Positions 12,311 through 25,044 of a stretch of DNA of 64,000 nt are shown here, piece after piece. The notes beneath the pieces are model-generated. The model saw only the letters and a list, made by a program, of their open reading frames with translations. It did not search any database and was not told where the DNA came from. Each line of letters starts with the position of its first letter. Position 1 is the first letter of the stretch. The stretch is from Dermatemys mawii (lineage: Eukaryota; Chordata; Testudines; Dermatemydidae): assembly GCA_007922305.1 (NCBI GenBank), contig ML677333.1, forward strand, positions 20,171,555 to 20,235,554. The letters run 5' to 3'. The position numbers and the translations under genes were made by a program.

Positions 12311-12487
12311 TCACTTGAAAAGAAACAGAGGGCATCCACTTAAGATCTGACATCATGTGCATGAAAGTTAGGGACCATGCATTTTGAGATTTTATAAGCC
12401 CCTCAAACACTGTTTGAAAAACTGGTTTGAGCTTGTAAACTTTTCTTCCTGTAATTTTAAACTCATGTTCGCTGTTCCCCAGTCACA

Positions 12488-12703
12488 ATCTGGCACTGGT
12501 GAGGCCTCCTGGAGGCCACATCTGGCGTATTCCAGTGAAGCACTGGAATGGGTTACCTAAGGAAGGGGTGGAATCTCCATCAAGGTCCAGCTTGAAAAAG
12601 CTCTGGTTGGAATGCTTTAGTTGGTGTTGGTCCTGCTTTGAGCAGGGGGCTGGACTAGATGACCTCTTGAGGTTCCTTCCAACCCTAATATTCTATGATT
12701 CTA
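12488..12703 (+). mobile_element. CR1 LINE 3' end
   Basis: Includes 'actggaatgggttacct', 'ggtggaatctccatc', then 'ggactagatgacctcttgaggttccttccaacc', and ends 'ttctatgattct', the standard CR1 3' terminus. It is opposite in orientation to the fragment just upstream. Confidence 0.85.
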
Positions 12704-12813
12704 AATCAAAAAGGGAAATGGTCTGCTATGCAAAGACCTAGAAGAACCCATCCACCCACCCACACAAAAGCAGGACTTGCAAAAGTCTGTGCCTTGTAGA
12801 TATGAGGTATATA

Positions 12814-12983
12814 CACCAGACCTTTGCTAGAACATGCGTCTATATAATGTGAATTCAGATAGAACGCAGTCATGGCCATATATCCCAAATTTAGTTCGGT
12901 CAAAGAAATGCACGTCTATATAATGCGGTCCCTGCTATAACGCAGGACTTGGCATGGATCCCAAATCTAGTGAGGGTCCGGTG
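12814..12983. mobile_element. Pogo/Tigger-like MITE
   Basis: Terminal inverted repeats caccagacctttgctagaac (left) and, on the right, the complement of ctagtgagggtccggtg. TA flanks both ends (12812-12813 and 12984-12985). The repeated 'tctatataatg' and 'ctataacgc' motifs resemble the 'tataacg' blocks of pogo/Tigger-class elements. 170 bp, no transposase. Confidence 0.6.
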
Positions 12984-12989
12984 TATTTA

Positions 12990-14725
12990 GCACATTTATT
13001 TTTTGTCTCTCTCCCCTTCTCTGCTCTGTGTTTTCCACCCTGTCCATTTGCTGCTCCAGTTTTCCATAATGTTTCTTTTTGTCACCCACTCAGCTCCCTT
13101 TCCCTCTCAAAGTCTTTCTTAAGCAGAATGTGAACCCTTTAACAGTCCAGTTTAAGCTGAATTTTCACACTTGTACTATCCAAATGTGTTCAGGATTCTC
13201 CATCCCTTATGGCAACAGGTACCAGGTCACTGAACATCCTGCATCTTCATCTGGCAGCCAATCATTGGAATACAACTGAAATTCATTTCCTCTATTTGTC
13301 TTTTGTGCTTACGGAAATTGTATGTCACTTTGAATAATAATTAAGGAGGGATAAATCCCCATTGCTACAGTTGATACGTACATGTATTTTATGCATTTTT
13401 GAACCCCACCAGTGACATGTCAGGAGATGTGTGAATGGAAATTGCACCCTGGAACTATGACTTCACTGAAAAGTTGTCCTGTAACTAACTTTGTTTTTGT
13501 GGTCCAAGTCCTTGAACACATCATACAGAACCAGCTACACACAATCTCCTAGAGCATGTCCCATCTAGTTTTGCACCACAAGACTGGAATGTCTATTTTA
13601 AGGTCCATGAATAATGTTTGTGTAGTTAAGTGTCTGCTCAGTGGGTTTATCTAAAACAGAATCCATATGCCAAGCTTCTTCAGACCCTCTGAACCCTGCA
13701 CATGACTCTAGGATTGATCTGGACTCTTGAATAGTGGAGGGGTCAGAATAAATATCCCTGGCACAGTGAGAATGTTTGGAATTTATTTTCCAACCCACCT
13801 GACGAAAAGGTATGTGTGCGACCCTCATCCAGGATGTGGCGAGTGAGCTATCTGGAATGTATAACTCTCACAGAAACCAGGGCAGAGAGGATGCTTCTGC
13901 ACTATGCCTATGACTCTTTCCCTTGTCCACACCTCCTATATTAAAGGCTGCAAGAGAGGTCATGTTGAGTCATTTTACTGGCTCTGAACCACTGACAAGC
14001 TCCTCCTACATCTTCCCACCTTTTTCTTTATTGGGCAGCTGAGCTCTCCAGACAGACACAGAGATGTACTCTGCAATGTCCCCTCACCTCCCTGAAATCC
14101 CTCCATTAGGGGGTATGATCTTGCATTGCCCCCAATGGTTGGCTGTGCTTTGATTACAATTTTATCCTTAATATATTTGAACAGTGATTGAAAGAGGATT
14201 TTTCATATTCTGTACTATACAAAATAAATAGAAAGTTGTGAGAGAAGAAAAGAATTTGGAAACAGGTAACTCATACAAAAAGTACATGCTCCCATACACC
14301 CTCACCCTCCACCTCCCACTATATAGGATTAAATAGTCTTTAATACATCCTGTTGCCCTTTCTACCACTCTTACTAATTCAGAACAGCAGAAGTGATACC
14401 TGTTTTGGGAACTCAGGCAACCCGATTACAAAGAAATCTTAAGGTGCTAACCGAAGCAGAGCTTTCACAGCTGTATTGTTTCCTTTTATTAAAGCAATCT
14501 AAAGCCAGTTAAAACTGATTTCTAAAAGTTAAGGGTGACTGGAAAGGACTACTTCCTAAAGAAAGTTAGATCATATACCATGGTGCATATGGAAAAGAGA
14601 CAAAATTTATTTTGGTGCTTTGGGTTGCTAAGAAAGGAACAATTCCCATTAGCCTTATGGAGTCCTGCTCCCTATAACTCATTGAACAGATGTCTTATAT
14701 TAGAAAAAGAATGCCCCTGTCACTC
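12990..14725. other. Intergenic, nothing recognised
   Basis: No exon or repeat family recognised. Confidence 0.45.
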
Positions 14726-15965
14726 TGTCTAGAGTGGCTCATGACTATGAGTTCCTACCTCAGGGCAGACTGTCAAAAACAGGACATACACCTCACCAGG
14801 CGGCGCATTCTATAATTAGATTTCACCAAGTCAGTGACAAATGTGAACTCCTGGATCACTGTAGCAGTCTTATCATGGAGTCACAGACAGTCCCCCTGGA
14901 GACTCCAGTCAATCTTGCCACCCAGACAAGCTGGCTTTAGTGATAAATAGTCACTTACACCAAAAACCATAAAATATTCAGGTTGTTCCAGTCCCAAGAG
15001 ACCAGTCACTTACCCCAGATCAGTTTGCATTTAAATCTTATATCAAAGACAATGCCTGTAGCCAATCCAGTAATACACTAACTTAAAGGTTTATTAACTA
15101 AGAAAAAGAAATAACAGACTTATTTACAGATTAAAGCAAGAAAACATAAACCCACAAATGAGTTGCAGTCTAAACCCTAAGAGTGACAGAGTTGTAGTGC
15201 TCTATCAATTCAAAATGTCTTTCAGGGTGGACTCAAGGATGACCCCTGAGGTTCTCTGACTTCAGTTTAGTGGGTCTGGCCCTGTGAGATTCAACCAGCA
15301 AAGAGATGGAAAATGTTCCCGTGTCTTTCTTTTGTCTCCTTCATTTGGCCTCCAGGTCTAAAGCATTCCCAAGGTGCGATAGAGCCATTCACCAATCCTT
15401 AGTATTATGATGTTCCTTGATGGCCCATCTGATTTTGATTAGTTCTTCTGGATGGGCTGGGGGGAAGAGGGCATTCTTCCCACCTGAGTTCACGATATTA
15501 CATTGTGAACAATGTACAATGTTACAGGGGGGCAATATACAATATTACAGGGACATTACAGGGGGGCATTACAGGGGGACATTATACAATATACAATATA
15601 TAATATTACGGGGGGCATTACATTACATTACATTATACAATATACATTACATTATACAATTGTACAATATACATTACATTATACAATATACAATATTACA
15701 GGGGGACATTATGGGGGGGCATGCTTCCCATCTGAGTTCACAGATATTACAAATAAGATTAATGCATGCGGTAACTCACAAGCATTCTATCTTCTTATAA
15801 CACTAATACCTATTTTGAGCAACACTAACACATAAGTGAACTGGTCTGGTCTCCAGCTATGAATTTGTTGGTTCTTAGCTAATGTCTGCAGCTTTAGCAA
15901 GAGCTGGCACCTGCCCTGCCAGCATCACAGCCCCTCATAATGCAATTCCTTTCTAATTCAGGAAA
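14726..15965 (-). mobile_element. LTR-like repeat, probably antisense
   Basis: A long repeat-like unit beginning near 'gtggctcatgactatgag'. On the - strand 'gttaataaacctttaag' at about 15088 would serve as a poly(A) signal, which suggests an LTR on the - strand. No coding remains. Borders are approximate, and it contains the AT-rich array at 15.5 kb. Confidence 0.4.
15495..15722. repeat. Degenerate tandem array of ATTACA / ATACAATAT units
   Basis: Many short alternating units: 'acaatattacag', 'ggggcattacag', 'cattacattaca', 'atacaatatacaat'. The largest local duplication is 'tatacaatatacattacatt', present at 15637-15656 and, in the following text, again near 15667-15685. Irregular period. 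Confidence 0.85.
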
Positions 15966-16251
15966 GATGAACGTGTAAAGAGTGCAGATCCTTTTGCAGA
16001 TCCCCACCTGCTATTTTACCACAGATATATATTAAGAATTTGCACTAGAAACATATAAAGGAAATAAACCTGTATAAAATATTCTTCCTCTAAGATGACA
16101 TTTACTTTAAAATGGCTCTTTTGTGGTGTTGGTAAATATGGTCATTTAGTAAACTGAAAATGTAATCTAACAGATAAATCCCATTAAAAGATTATTTTTG
16201 TATTGTTTTACATTTTAGATAAATGGAAGTTTGGTTTTTTAAACAAGTTTA

Positions 16252-18190
16252 GGCCCTGTTTCAGCAAGGTACCTAAGTATACATCTAACTTCAAGAATGG
16301 GCTTCATCAACTCCAACCTTCTGCAGCAAGGTAAGACCAAGTAAACCTACAGCATCACTGACAGGTGTTAGGCCAATCTGCTCTTAAAAACCTTCAGTGA
16401 TAGGAATTCCACAGCCTTCCTTGCAAGCCTATTCCAGAGCTTAATTATCTTATTGTTAGATTTTCCTTATATCTAACCTAAATCTCTCTTGCTGCAGATT
16501 GTCAATTACTTCTTCAACTGACATGGAGAACAACTGATCCCCATATTCAGCCTTTAATATATTTGAAGCCTGTGATCAGGTCTCTACTCAGTCTTCTTTT
16601 TTAAAGACTGAACATGCCTAGTTTATTTAACCTTCCCCATAAGTCAGGTTTTCTAAACCTTTTATCATTTTTGTTGCTCTCCTCTGGACTCTCTTCAGTT
16701 GGTCCACATCTTTCCTAAAGTGAGGCATCCAGAACTGGACACAGTACTCCACCTGAGGCCTCACCAGTACCATGTAGATTAGAATGAGACAATTATCTCC
16801 TTTGTCTTACATGGGAGACTCCTGTTACTACATCGCAGAATCACATTAGCCATTTTTTTCAACTGCATCACATTGTTGACTCCCTTATCCAAGTCATCAC
16901 TGAAAATATTGAATAATACTGGCCCCAAGGCTGACCCCTGCAGGTCCCACTAGATAAACCCTCCCAGTTTGATAGTGAACTATTGACAACTACTCTTTGA
17001 GTATGGTCTTTCAACCAGTTATGCCCCACTTTATAGTAATTTCATCTAGACCCCATGTTCCTTGTTTGTTATGAAAATATAATGCGGGACTGTAGCAAAA
17101 GCCTTACTAAAACAAGATATATCATGTCTAATGCTTCCCCCTATAGTCCAGTAACTTTGTCAAAGAAGGAAATTAGGTTGGTTTGGCATGATTTATTTTT
17201 GACAAGTCTATGCTAGCTATTTCTTATAACCGTACTATCCTCTAGGAGTCTAGGCGCTGACAAATTGATTGTCTAATAATTTTTTCCGGTATCTTTCTAA
17301 ATATAGAAGTTAGCTGACTGGTCTATAATTCCCCTACAGTTCCCCTTTTTAAAGAGAGGTACTATGTTTGCCCTTCTCCTGCCCTCTGGGACCTCATCTG
17401 TCCTCCATGAGTTCTCCAAGATAATTGCTAATGGTTCCAAGATAGCTTCAGCTAGTTCCTTAAGGACCAAAGGATGAATTTCATCAGGCCCTGCTGACTT
17501 GAATACATCTGTTTTATCTAAATATTCTTTAATCTATGCTTTCCCTATTTTGGCTCATATTCCTTTCCCTTTGTTGCTAATATTAATTGTGTTGAGTATC
17601 TAGTCACCATTAACCTTTTAGGTGAAGACTGAAGCAAAATATGCATTCAACACTGCAACCTTCTTGATGTCATCAGTTATTATCTTTCCTTCCCACTCAA
17701 CTGAGGAACTACACTTCCCTTCACCTTTTTCTTGCTCCTAATATATTAAAGAACCTCTTTTAATTGCCTGTTATGTTCCTTCCTGAGTGTAAATCATTTT
17801 GTGCTTTAGCTTTTCTGATATTGTCCCTATATGCTTGTGCTATTCTTTTATACTCCTTCTTAGCAATGTGTCCATGTACGGTTCCCTTTTGATTTTTGAT
17901 TTTCAGGTCATTAAAGAGATCATGATGGAGTCATAATGGCCTCTTAGTGTTCGTCCTGTCTTTTCTGTGCATTGAGATAGTTTGCAGTTGTGCTTTTAAT
18001 ACTGTCCCCTTGACAAACTGCCAGCTTTCCTAAACTCATTTTCTCCTTAAGTTTCTTCCCATGGAACTTTATCTGCCAGTTCTCTGGGTCTGTTAACATC
18101 TGCTTTTTAGAAGTCTATTGACCTTATTCTTCTATTCTCACTCCTTCCTTTTCTTACAATAATGAAATCTTTCATGTCACATTTCACCCA
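16252..18190 (-). mobile_element. CR1 LINE, long ORF2 fragment with reverse transcriptase
   Basis: About 1.9 kb of CR1 ORF2 on the - strand, disrupted by stops. Going down from 18190 the complement encodes the linker after the endonuclease (residues like RKAKAQNDLH near 17810), then the N-terminal reverse transcriptase. Near 17420-17470 it reads VLKELAEAILEPLAIILENS, followed by WRTDEVPEGRRRANIVPLF. The 3' tail reaches about 16300. The first 50 bases (16252-16300) may be a separate short hairpin repeat. Confidence 0.85.
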
Positions 18191-18909
18191 AATTGATCTC
18201 CACCTTCCAAAAGATAGAGGTTTTACATCAGTGCTGCTTCCCCTCTTCTCACACTTGAGGTGGAAATAGCTTCCACCCTCACATAGAATTCTGAGGAAGC
18301 TGGTAGGGATCTTTTTTCTGGGTTCATGGGGAAGACCACTTACCCTCTTGTGAAAAGGACCTGAGTACATAGGGCCAATGAACACGGACTGGCTTGGGGT
18401 TCAGGGTCCCAAAGTGTTTTTTGTTACTTTATTTGTTCATTTTTATTTTCTGGGGGTGTAAAATTTTTAGGAAATCAAAAATCACTGACTCCATCCATAT
18501 GTGACCCACTGTCCAATGTTCCCTCAGGGAAGGCAGCGGAGATGTGCATAGCAGGACTGGCATGTTGAATAAGAAAGGGACATTTTCTTTTTCCGTTTCC
18601 ACATCTTCCTCATGTCACTTGCTCAGATCACCTCATGCAGAGGATTTGGTAGTAGTGGCGGCAACATTCAGCCCAAGGTGGGTTAAAATTCACCAGAGAA
18701 TAGGATGATGACACCCTTGTGGATGAAGTAGGGCTAGTGAAAAGAAGCAGCAGTACAAAAGGTGAGGAGTGGAGGAAAAACTGAAAAGCAGTGAGAATAC
18801 TTGGTGATAATGTCTAAATATCTACATTACTGGAGAACATGGTGGGAGAAGGTCTGGGGTCTTCCATGGGTCAAGTATTACCAGTGGTTGCTGGGAAACC
18901 AGACATATG
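18191..18909. other. Intergenic, nothing recognised
   Basis: No exon or repeat family recognised. Confidence 0.45.
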
Positions 18910-19100
18910 AGACACATAGGCGTTGACTCCATGGATTCGCTGGGGCTGGAGCACCGACAGGGAAAAATTAGTGGGTGCTCTTCACCCACCTGGCAACCAA
19001 GCTTCCCTCCCCACCCCATCCTACCTCACCTCACCTCCTCCTCTGCCTCCTCCCATGAGCGTGCTGCGTCCCCGCTCCTCCACTTACCTCCCAGTGCTTG
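18910..19100. repeat. Non-autonomous DNA-transposon-like repeat (tentative)
   Basis: 'ggcgttgactccatgg...tggggctggagcaccgacagggaaaaattagtgggtgctc' followed by a C/T-rich stretch. I associate this text with a common turtle repeat, but no terminal repeats are visible here. Confidence 0.35.
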
Positions 19101-19108
19101 CTGCCACC

Positions 19109-19235
19109 AGAATTTGACAATTTTGACTTTAACCTCTATGATTAAGTTCCCCAGGTGTAAAATGGGGATAACAACACCCATCACCTTGTAGTGGTATTAT
19201 AAAGATAAATTCATTCATATCTGTTAAGAACTATG
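19109..19235 (+). repeat. MIR-like SINE core
   Basis: 'ttgactttaacctct', then 'gtgtaaaatggggataacaac' and 'gtggtattataaagataaattcat' follow the MIR core order. Confidence 0.65.
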
Positions 19236-19524
19236 GTTATATGACAAGAACACCATAGAAAAGCTCATGACGAAATTAATATTTCTGAACTCAGTATAGG
19301 GTTTGACTAGTGTGCAGTAAATAATGCATGGAGACACAGACTGAACAATAAGGATAACAAGAAATATTGATCTGCTCATTCAGAAAGGACTATTTATGCT
19401 ATGCACTAGATGAGGCAGGTGTCCTGTGGAAAATATAGCATGTGATCATGTAACTAAAGACTGTATGATAATGCATATGTAAGGTTACACAGAAAATTCT
19501 CTCAGAAAAATAAACTGTAGCTCC

Positions 19525-19745
19525 ATTCTTATACATGGTGTCAAGTATCAGAGGGGTAGCCATGTTAGTCTGTATCCACAAAAACAATAAGGAGTCCGGT
19601 GGCACCTTAAAGACTAACAGATTTATCTGGGCATAAGCTTTCATGGAGTGAATCTCCATGCATCTGAAGAAGTGGGTTTTTTACCCACAAAATAAATCTG
19701 TTAGTCTTTAAGGTGCCACCGGACTCCTTGTTATTCTTATACATG
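19525..19745 (+). mobile_element. Penelope-derived fold-back element, copy 1
   Basis: A unique head (19538-19590: 'gtcaagtatcagaggggtagcc...') is followed by an arm 'ggagtccggtggcaccttaa...' and its inverted copy ending 'ttaaggtgccaccggactcc'. The 13-bp duplication attcttatacatg flanks it (19525-19537 and 19733-19745). The arm resembles the 3' end of the Penelope-like element at 28.8 kb but is a different subfamily ('gtgaatctccatgcatctgaagaagtggg' at the centre). Confidence 0.85.
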
Positions 19746-21229
19746 CAACTCAAGAAAGGTCCAGAGGTCTGTTACCTATATTTCTACTAAAATACTTATT
19801 TGGCCTGAGCTAACTTTGCTGCCTTTCCAAAACACCAAGACACTCTAATTCAGGATCACGAGTGGGAAATAAGGCATCTTTCTCAAAAAAGGGCATAAGA
19901 ACATTGTTCTTAGTGTCTGCCCCGGATATTTACATTTGTTATTCTCTCCACCAATTTAATATTCTGATTTAATTTTGACATTTTCTTGACATCACACTGC
20001 AAGTCTGTGAAACTAACATTAACTGAAGAAGGAAAAAAAGTGACTTCTACGGACTTGTATCGATTATCATGAAAGCATTGTGTGGTGCTAAATCAAAGAA
20101 GAATAAATGAAGAGAGAGAAGGGAAAGAGTTCACAGGTGGCCTAGGCTAAGCTAAAACCAAAACAAAGCTTCTTTTCTGGGACTGCTGGTTATTGACAGG
20201 GGCTTTTGCTTAGCAAAAGTAACACAAACCAGCAAAATCTCTGGCCATATTCCTTCAATTTAAAAGCAGCATCACCAAACAAATTATATATACACAAAGC
20301 AGTTCCTGTGTATATATACCCATACAACACCCCTACTGATGGTCTCTCAACCTCCTCCCCTCCCCATCCTCGCTTTTTAAAGTTCTGAACTCAACTGAGC
20401 TCAGCTGCACCTAGTCCTTAACTTGTAATGCAAGACATGCCAGGCCTCAAGGTGGCATGACTTATGTGGCAAGACCAAAGGTGCCAGGGCTATAAACTGC
20501 CCAGCCTAGAGGTGCCAGGGCTCAGGCTGGCATAAATTAAGCACAGGCTGCACCTGATTGCTTCATCTCAGACTCCCCAAGCAGGGACTCTGAAAACCTT
20601 ACTGGAGTTTAACTCAAAACTACTTATGCTGCAGTCTGACTCAGTAGAACTGCCTCCTACAGGAACTACCTCAAGGGGCTCCAAATGATCTATAAATCTC
20701 ATTACATGTGCATGGTAGCAACTTTTTACCACTTATGTACCAAAGCTAAGTACACAAAACAGATGGATTATGTACTCAATTTTAAAGAGCTGCTAATTAT
20801 TTAGCTGGTTTAATGACTAAACCTGTGTGTATCAATCTTGCCTTCCGCTTTGCAAGCTCATAATCATCTCTCCTGTCATGCTATGGTCCCAGTGCATGGA
20901 AACCGAAAGCATAGGTAAGGCAGTAGGTTCTTCATCTTTTGTGTACTATGTATTAAAGGAGATCTGCTCTTCAGGGGCTTTCTCAGACACAAAGGCACAT
21001 GGGACAGAGAAAGTCAAGATATACCTGAGAGAACCAGGGCATGACAAAACCATTGCTTCTAGCAATATGGACTCTGTCCTGAGCTGGACTTTTCCATGCT
21101 AACCTAAGGACTTTCTCATGCTATAGTCCAGCTGACTGGTAAATATTACCTTGTTTTGAAAAGGCTGAGCTGGCTCACTGTAAACACTCTTCTGGTTTCA
21201 TTGCTCCCTAAGAAAGTAAAGCCTCTCTC
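19746..21229. other. Intergenic, nothing firm
   Basis: No exon recognised. At 20440-20535 a loosely repeated text occurs ('gccaggcctcaaggtggcat', 'gtgccagggctataaac', 'gtgccagggctcaggctggcat'), perhaps part of an old LTR. Confidence 0.4.
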
Positions 21230-21450
21230 AGGGTACACAATAAATTGATCCCCGAATCAATGGCTGTACTCCACCTTAGCAGGAGGAGTAAGCAGAGTTG
21301 GCGGGGGTGTGGCCCCGGTCGATCCGCCACCATGGAAATGGCCAGGTAAGTTGAACTAAGATACTTCAGCTACATGTATAGAGTAGCTGAAGTTGCGTAT
21401 CTTAGTTCAAACCCCACTCCACCCCCAGTGTAGCCCAGCCCTTAGGATTC
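21230..21450. repeat. MITE-like repeat with strong hairpin
   Basis: Starts near 'gggtacacaataaattgatccccgaatc' and ends near 'gtgtagcccagccctta'. Inside, ttgaactaagatacttcagc (21351-21370) pairs with gctgaagttgcgtatcttagttcaa at the end of 21386-21410, giving a stem with a short loop. Text such as 'actccacctt-agcaggaggagtaa' is that of a common turtle DNA element, from memory. Confidence 0.55.
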
Positions 21451-22834
21451 TGATCTCAGCTGGACTTTCTCTTGAGAGCCACAGTGGGAACTAGGAGGCA
21501 CTGGAGCCCGAAGGCTCAGTCTAGGAGTTACTGACACTGTGTGACCTATGCTTGTGGGAGAGTATGGACTCTCGAGGGCCGGTATACTAATGGGACTTCT
21601 CCCAGGGAAGTGTTTAAAAGCTGAGGCATAGCACAGAACCTGTAAATGTTTTCGGTGAATGGAGAGGTGGGGCCCGTATTAAATGCAGGAATTAGACCTA
21701 CTGAAAATATTAACCAGCGTGAGATTTGCATTGAACTTCTAATCTTGATGTAAATGACAGTTTGCAGGTAGAGGTCTGTGCCTGTGCAGAGCCTCACTGA
21801 AGCCTTCACAGCAGTCTGCCTGTGTGCTATCAGCTGCAAGACTGGAGTCTTTGGCTGCGTAAAACACTTTTTACCAATGTGACTCCAACAGAAATAACCT
21901 TCAGAATTTTTTAAAAATAAAATAAGTTATTTCAAAGACAAATCAATATTCCTCTGCCATGTTTTTTGCTCAAATATTGGGCTAGTATATGAGAACCTGA
22001 AACTGAATATGACAACTGGAAAAGGTGAAACTGATTAGCCTATTTTTTATTGCCCAATCTGAGATAACTGTAAAATCTAAATAAACAACATAAATAGTAA
22101 ATGATATGTTAAACTTTTTAAAAGCTTTTATTTTAGTAACATAAAGTATTATGAATACAGAAACATAAGGAATTTTTTTAAAAGCATGTTTTTAACCCAA
22201 CTATCTTTTCAAAATAAAAATTACTTGGTACCATCCAGTGCTGGAGCTAAAGCTTGTACATATCACCATGTTTTTATAGGTCCTATGCCATTTTAATAAA
22301 AAATTGAAAACATATAAAAATCAAAGATTGGTTCTATTTTGAAATGAATGTCAAATCCCAGTCAATGTTCAATTTCAATGCACTAACCTTCCATGAGAAA
22401 AGCCTGGACAAATTTGACCTTTTAGCCTAAAATGAGACAGAAACATGTAAAGTAAGCATAATACTTAAAAAGAATAATTAAGTGCAACTAAAATATATAA
22501 AAAGGTTCTGACTAGCAGCAAAACATGATCCATTTTATACACTACAGTGTGTGAAAGTCCCTCTGCTGAGGAATGGTAAGAATTTTAAGCTGGGATATCT
22601 TGTCATAGCAGAGTCTGTAGAAACAGATCATGATAATTAAAATGGACAACTAACATATTATACCTTGTTAGAAATAATACAATGTGATGCCTGAAGCCCC
22701 AAGAGAGAACAGATCAGATTATTAAAGTTATACCAAATGATGAATTAACCCTTTCTGGCTCCCTGGGCTGACGAAACTTTAAAATATTGACATGTCCCCG
22801 GACTAGTCTCAGAAACAAACTGCAGTTGCTGCTT
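21451..22834. other. Intergenic, nothing recognised
   Basis: AT-rich; no exon or clear repeat. Confidence 0.45.
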
Positions 22835-22910
22835 TAGCTCAAGTGGTAGATAGCAGTGCTAGACGTTCAAGCATCAGATCCTGCTGATAACCCATGTAGG
22901 GAGATCTTTA
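22835..22910 (+). repeat. tRNA-derived SINE head
   Basis: 'tttagctcaagtggtaga' is a good match to a tRNA A box (TRGCNNAGYNGGTAGA). A degraded B-box-like 'ttcaagcatcagatcc' follows. It cannot be a tRNA gene: the acceptor stem does not pair. A related copy lies at 48780-49060. Confidence 0.55.
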
Positions 22911-23176
22911 TGTTTGCCAAGGATAGAATTTGTTTTTCAATGTTTTTGTTTAAAAAGCTGGTTCATTTAATTCCCACAGTGAGAAAAATCCTTTAAAATA
23001 GGTTTTGTCCTTAAAATTTGTTAGAATGTGTCAATTTCAGCACTATGTTCCACAAAAACATGAGTGTGCCACATTTCCTTAGTCATATATTTTGATTACT
23101 AGAGTCACACAGTGGCAAGTCTGCAAGCTGAGAGCTATGTATAGGGGACGTCGGAGCCGCCACCACTTACACTGTC

Positions 23177-23382
23177 TCTATCACCATTCAGAGAGGTAGC
23201 CGTGTTAGTCTGGAATTGCAGAAGTAACAAAGACTAAAGTATTAGAGCATAAGCTTTCGTGGGCTAATACCCACTTCATCAGATACAAACCGACGAAGTG
23301 GGTATTAGCCCACAAAAGTTTATGCTCTAATACTTTAGTTAGTCTTTAAGGTGCCACAGGACTCTCTGTTACTTCTATCACC
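23177..23382 (+). mobile_element. Penelope-derived fold-back element, copy 2
   Basis: The head 'agaggtagccgtgttagtctggaattgcagaagtaacaaag' is followed by an arm 'actaaagtattagagcataagctttcgtgggctaatacccac' and its inverted copy, ending 'ggtgccacaggactctctgttactt'. The 9-bp duplication tctatcacc flanks it (23177-23185 and 23374-23382). One arm lacks about 20 bp ('agtcctgtggcacctta') present in the other. Confidence 0.85.
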
Positions 23383-23846
23383 TTTGGGGATTCTTCTTAC
23401 ACAAAGGGAATCCTCAGCTGGGGAGTTGCAGCCAGTCTTCATTTATTTATGCTATGAGAACAGTGCAGAGAGATCAGAGTAGACCAGGGATTGTATCCCA
23501 TTCTATCCAGATGATGAGAGAACATTCACTAGGCACTTTACTGGTGCTATTGATTTTGCATAGATGGGGCTCAGATACTGTGGTGATGGGCTGACGTATA
23601 AAATTCTTAGTGGACCACAGAAAGAGCACAAAACTGAATCAAATAAATCTGTGATAGACATATGATTTTGCATAAAGTGTTTCCATCTTTCCCCTCTCTT
23701 TACTATAATTATCATTTATAATATGTTTTGTTTTTTGTTTGTTTTGCTCCAATGCTGTACAATACACAAAAATAAAGACCGTCCTTGCCCTGAAGTGCTT
23801 ACAGCTTAAAAGACAGGCACGTACTGTAAAAGGCAGGAAACACTTA

Positions 23847-25040
23847 TGTAACCCTTTTACCAGGTGTAGCCAGCAGCAACCAGGGCTATCTAGGGATTCC
23901 TTTTCAACTATACAGCACCAAACTGCCTCAAGCGCCCACCCAGTAACCTAGGAAAATTACACACCACCTCTGGGCACTTCAGAGAAGCAGTACGTTCCCA
24001 CTCACAGAGCCTGAGTGTAGAAAATAAAATTTTAATGAAAGGAGAGAAGTCACCCAACATTAATTATGGAAAATGCCATAAGCAGGATTCATAAACATAA
24101 AACTGTGAGCAGGACATCCCAGAGTGCATGGGGCAGAGTCTTGTGCCTCATGTCTTTGAGTTCTACAACCAAAAATTCCTTTACTGTGCCCACTTCTGCT
24201 CCTGCACCAAACCCCACTCACAGTGGTTGTTCGTGATCAGTAAGGACGCAGAGTTCAAAGGTGTATCTGTGTGAGTTCACCTTGCACCTAGGGAAGAAGG
24301 CACCTTGCTTGATCCACCTTCTGCACACTTGTTTTGGCTGGCCACCTTGTCAGCTGTGGTTCCTGGCCACCCTGCCAGCTGCAGTTCCTTGCTGCCCCAT
24401 CAGTCAGCCTACTGTGTACCACTTTCACTAGCTACCTGCCTCTGCTATGACCTCCGTCGATCAGTATTTTAGTGATTTTTAGCTCTCAGCAGGCTGGGCA
24501 GAAAAACTGTCCCATCACAAGTGATTTCAGCTCTTACTGAGTACAGGAAATAACAAAAGGCTCCTAATGAAGCTCATTTAGCTTTATCTTTGAACTGTGG
24601 GGAGGAACATGTTAAACCAGACTGTGAACCTTTAGGGAGAGTCTACACCTCCTTGCAGGGATTCAATTCCATTTTATTCTGTTCCTATCCTTCCTCTTAC
24701 TTTACAAGGTTCTGGCATCTGAGCCCCCTGGCTCAGCAAGTTTCTTTCAGCTGAAGGTGACCCTTCAATTGGAACAAGCTCAGCACAGTTCTTCTCCCCT
24801 TTAGTCATACAATAAAGATAACAAGATTGATAACTGCATTTCACTCTCCCTCCATTCAGTACTAAAGTGATCGGTAAGCCAACGCCAGCCAAAGCTGATC
24901 ACTTGCAGCACACAGCTCCTGTCTGCTAGATACCTACACAGAGTAGGTGTCTTCATGTAAATACAGTTTGGTCCTGAAGTCTATCCTCCTCTCCAACTAG
25001 CTGTCAGAGGAGATTTCATTCAGATCCTGCTTACACTTAG
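23847..25040. mobile_element. LTR-like repeat, copy B
   Basis: Diverged relative of the repeat at 8830. Both begin 'tgtaaccctt' and share 'cccacccagtaacctaggaaaatt', 'accacctctgggcactt', 'cagagcctgagtgta' and 'gagttctacaacc'. It lacks the 58-bp array of copy A, with 'gccaccttgtcagctgtggttcctggccacc' in that place. The right border is not fixed; the end text 'ttcattcagatcctgcttacacttag' resembles the end of copy A. Confidence 0.5.
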
Positions 25041-25044
25041 AAAT

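Noticed and set aside
15495..15722. CRISPR-like repetition
   Set aside because: No constant repeat with unique spacers; irregular microsatellite in a vertebrate genome.
15417..15835. Frames with repeated Tyr-Ile-Ile-Gln text
   Set aside because: Direct translation of the AT-rich tandem array, no protein evidence.
22835..22910. Possible tRNA gene
   Set aside because: The A box is good but the B box is degraded and no acceptor stem forms; a SINE explains it.
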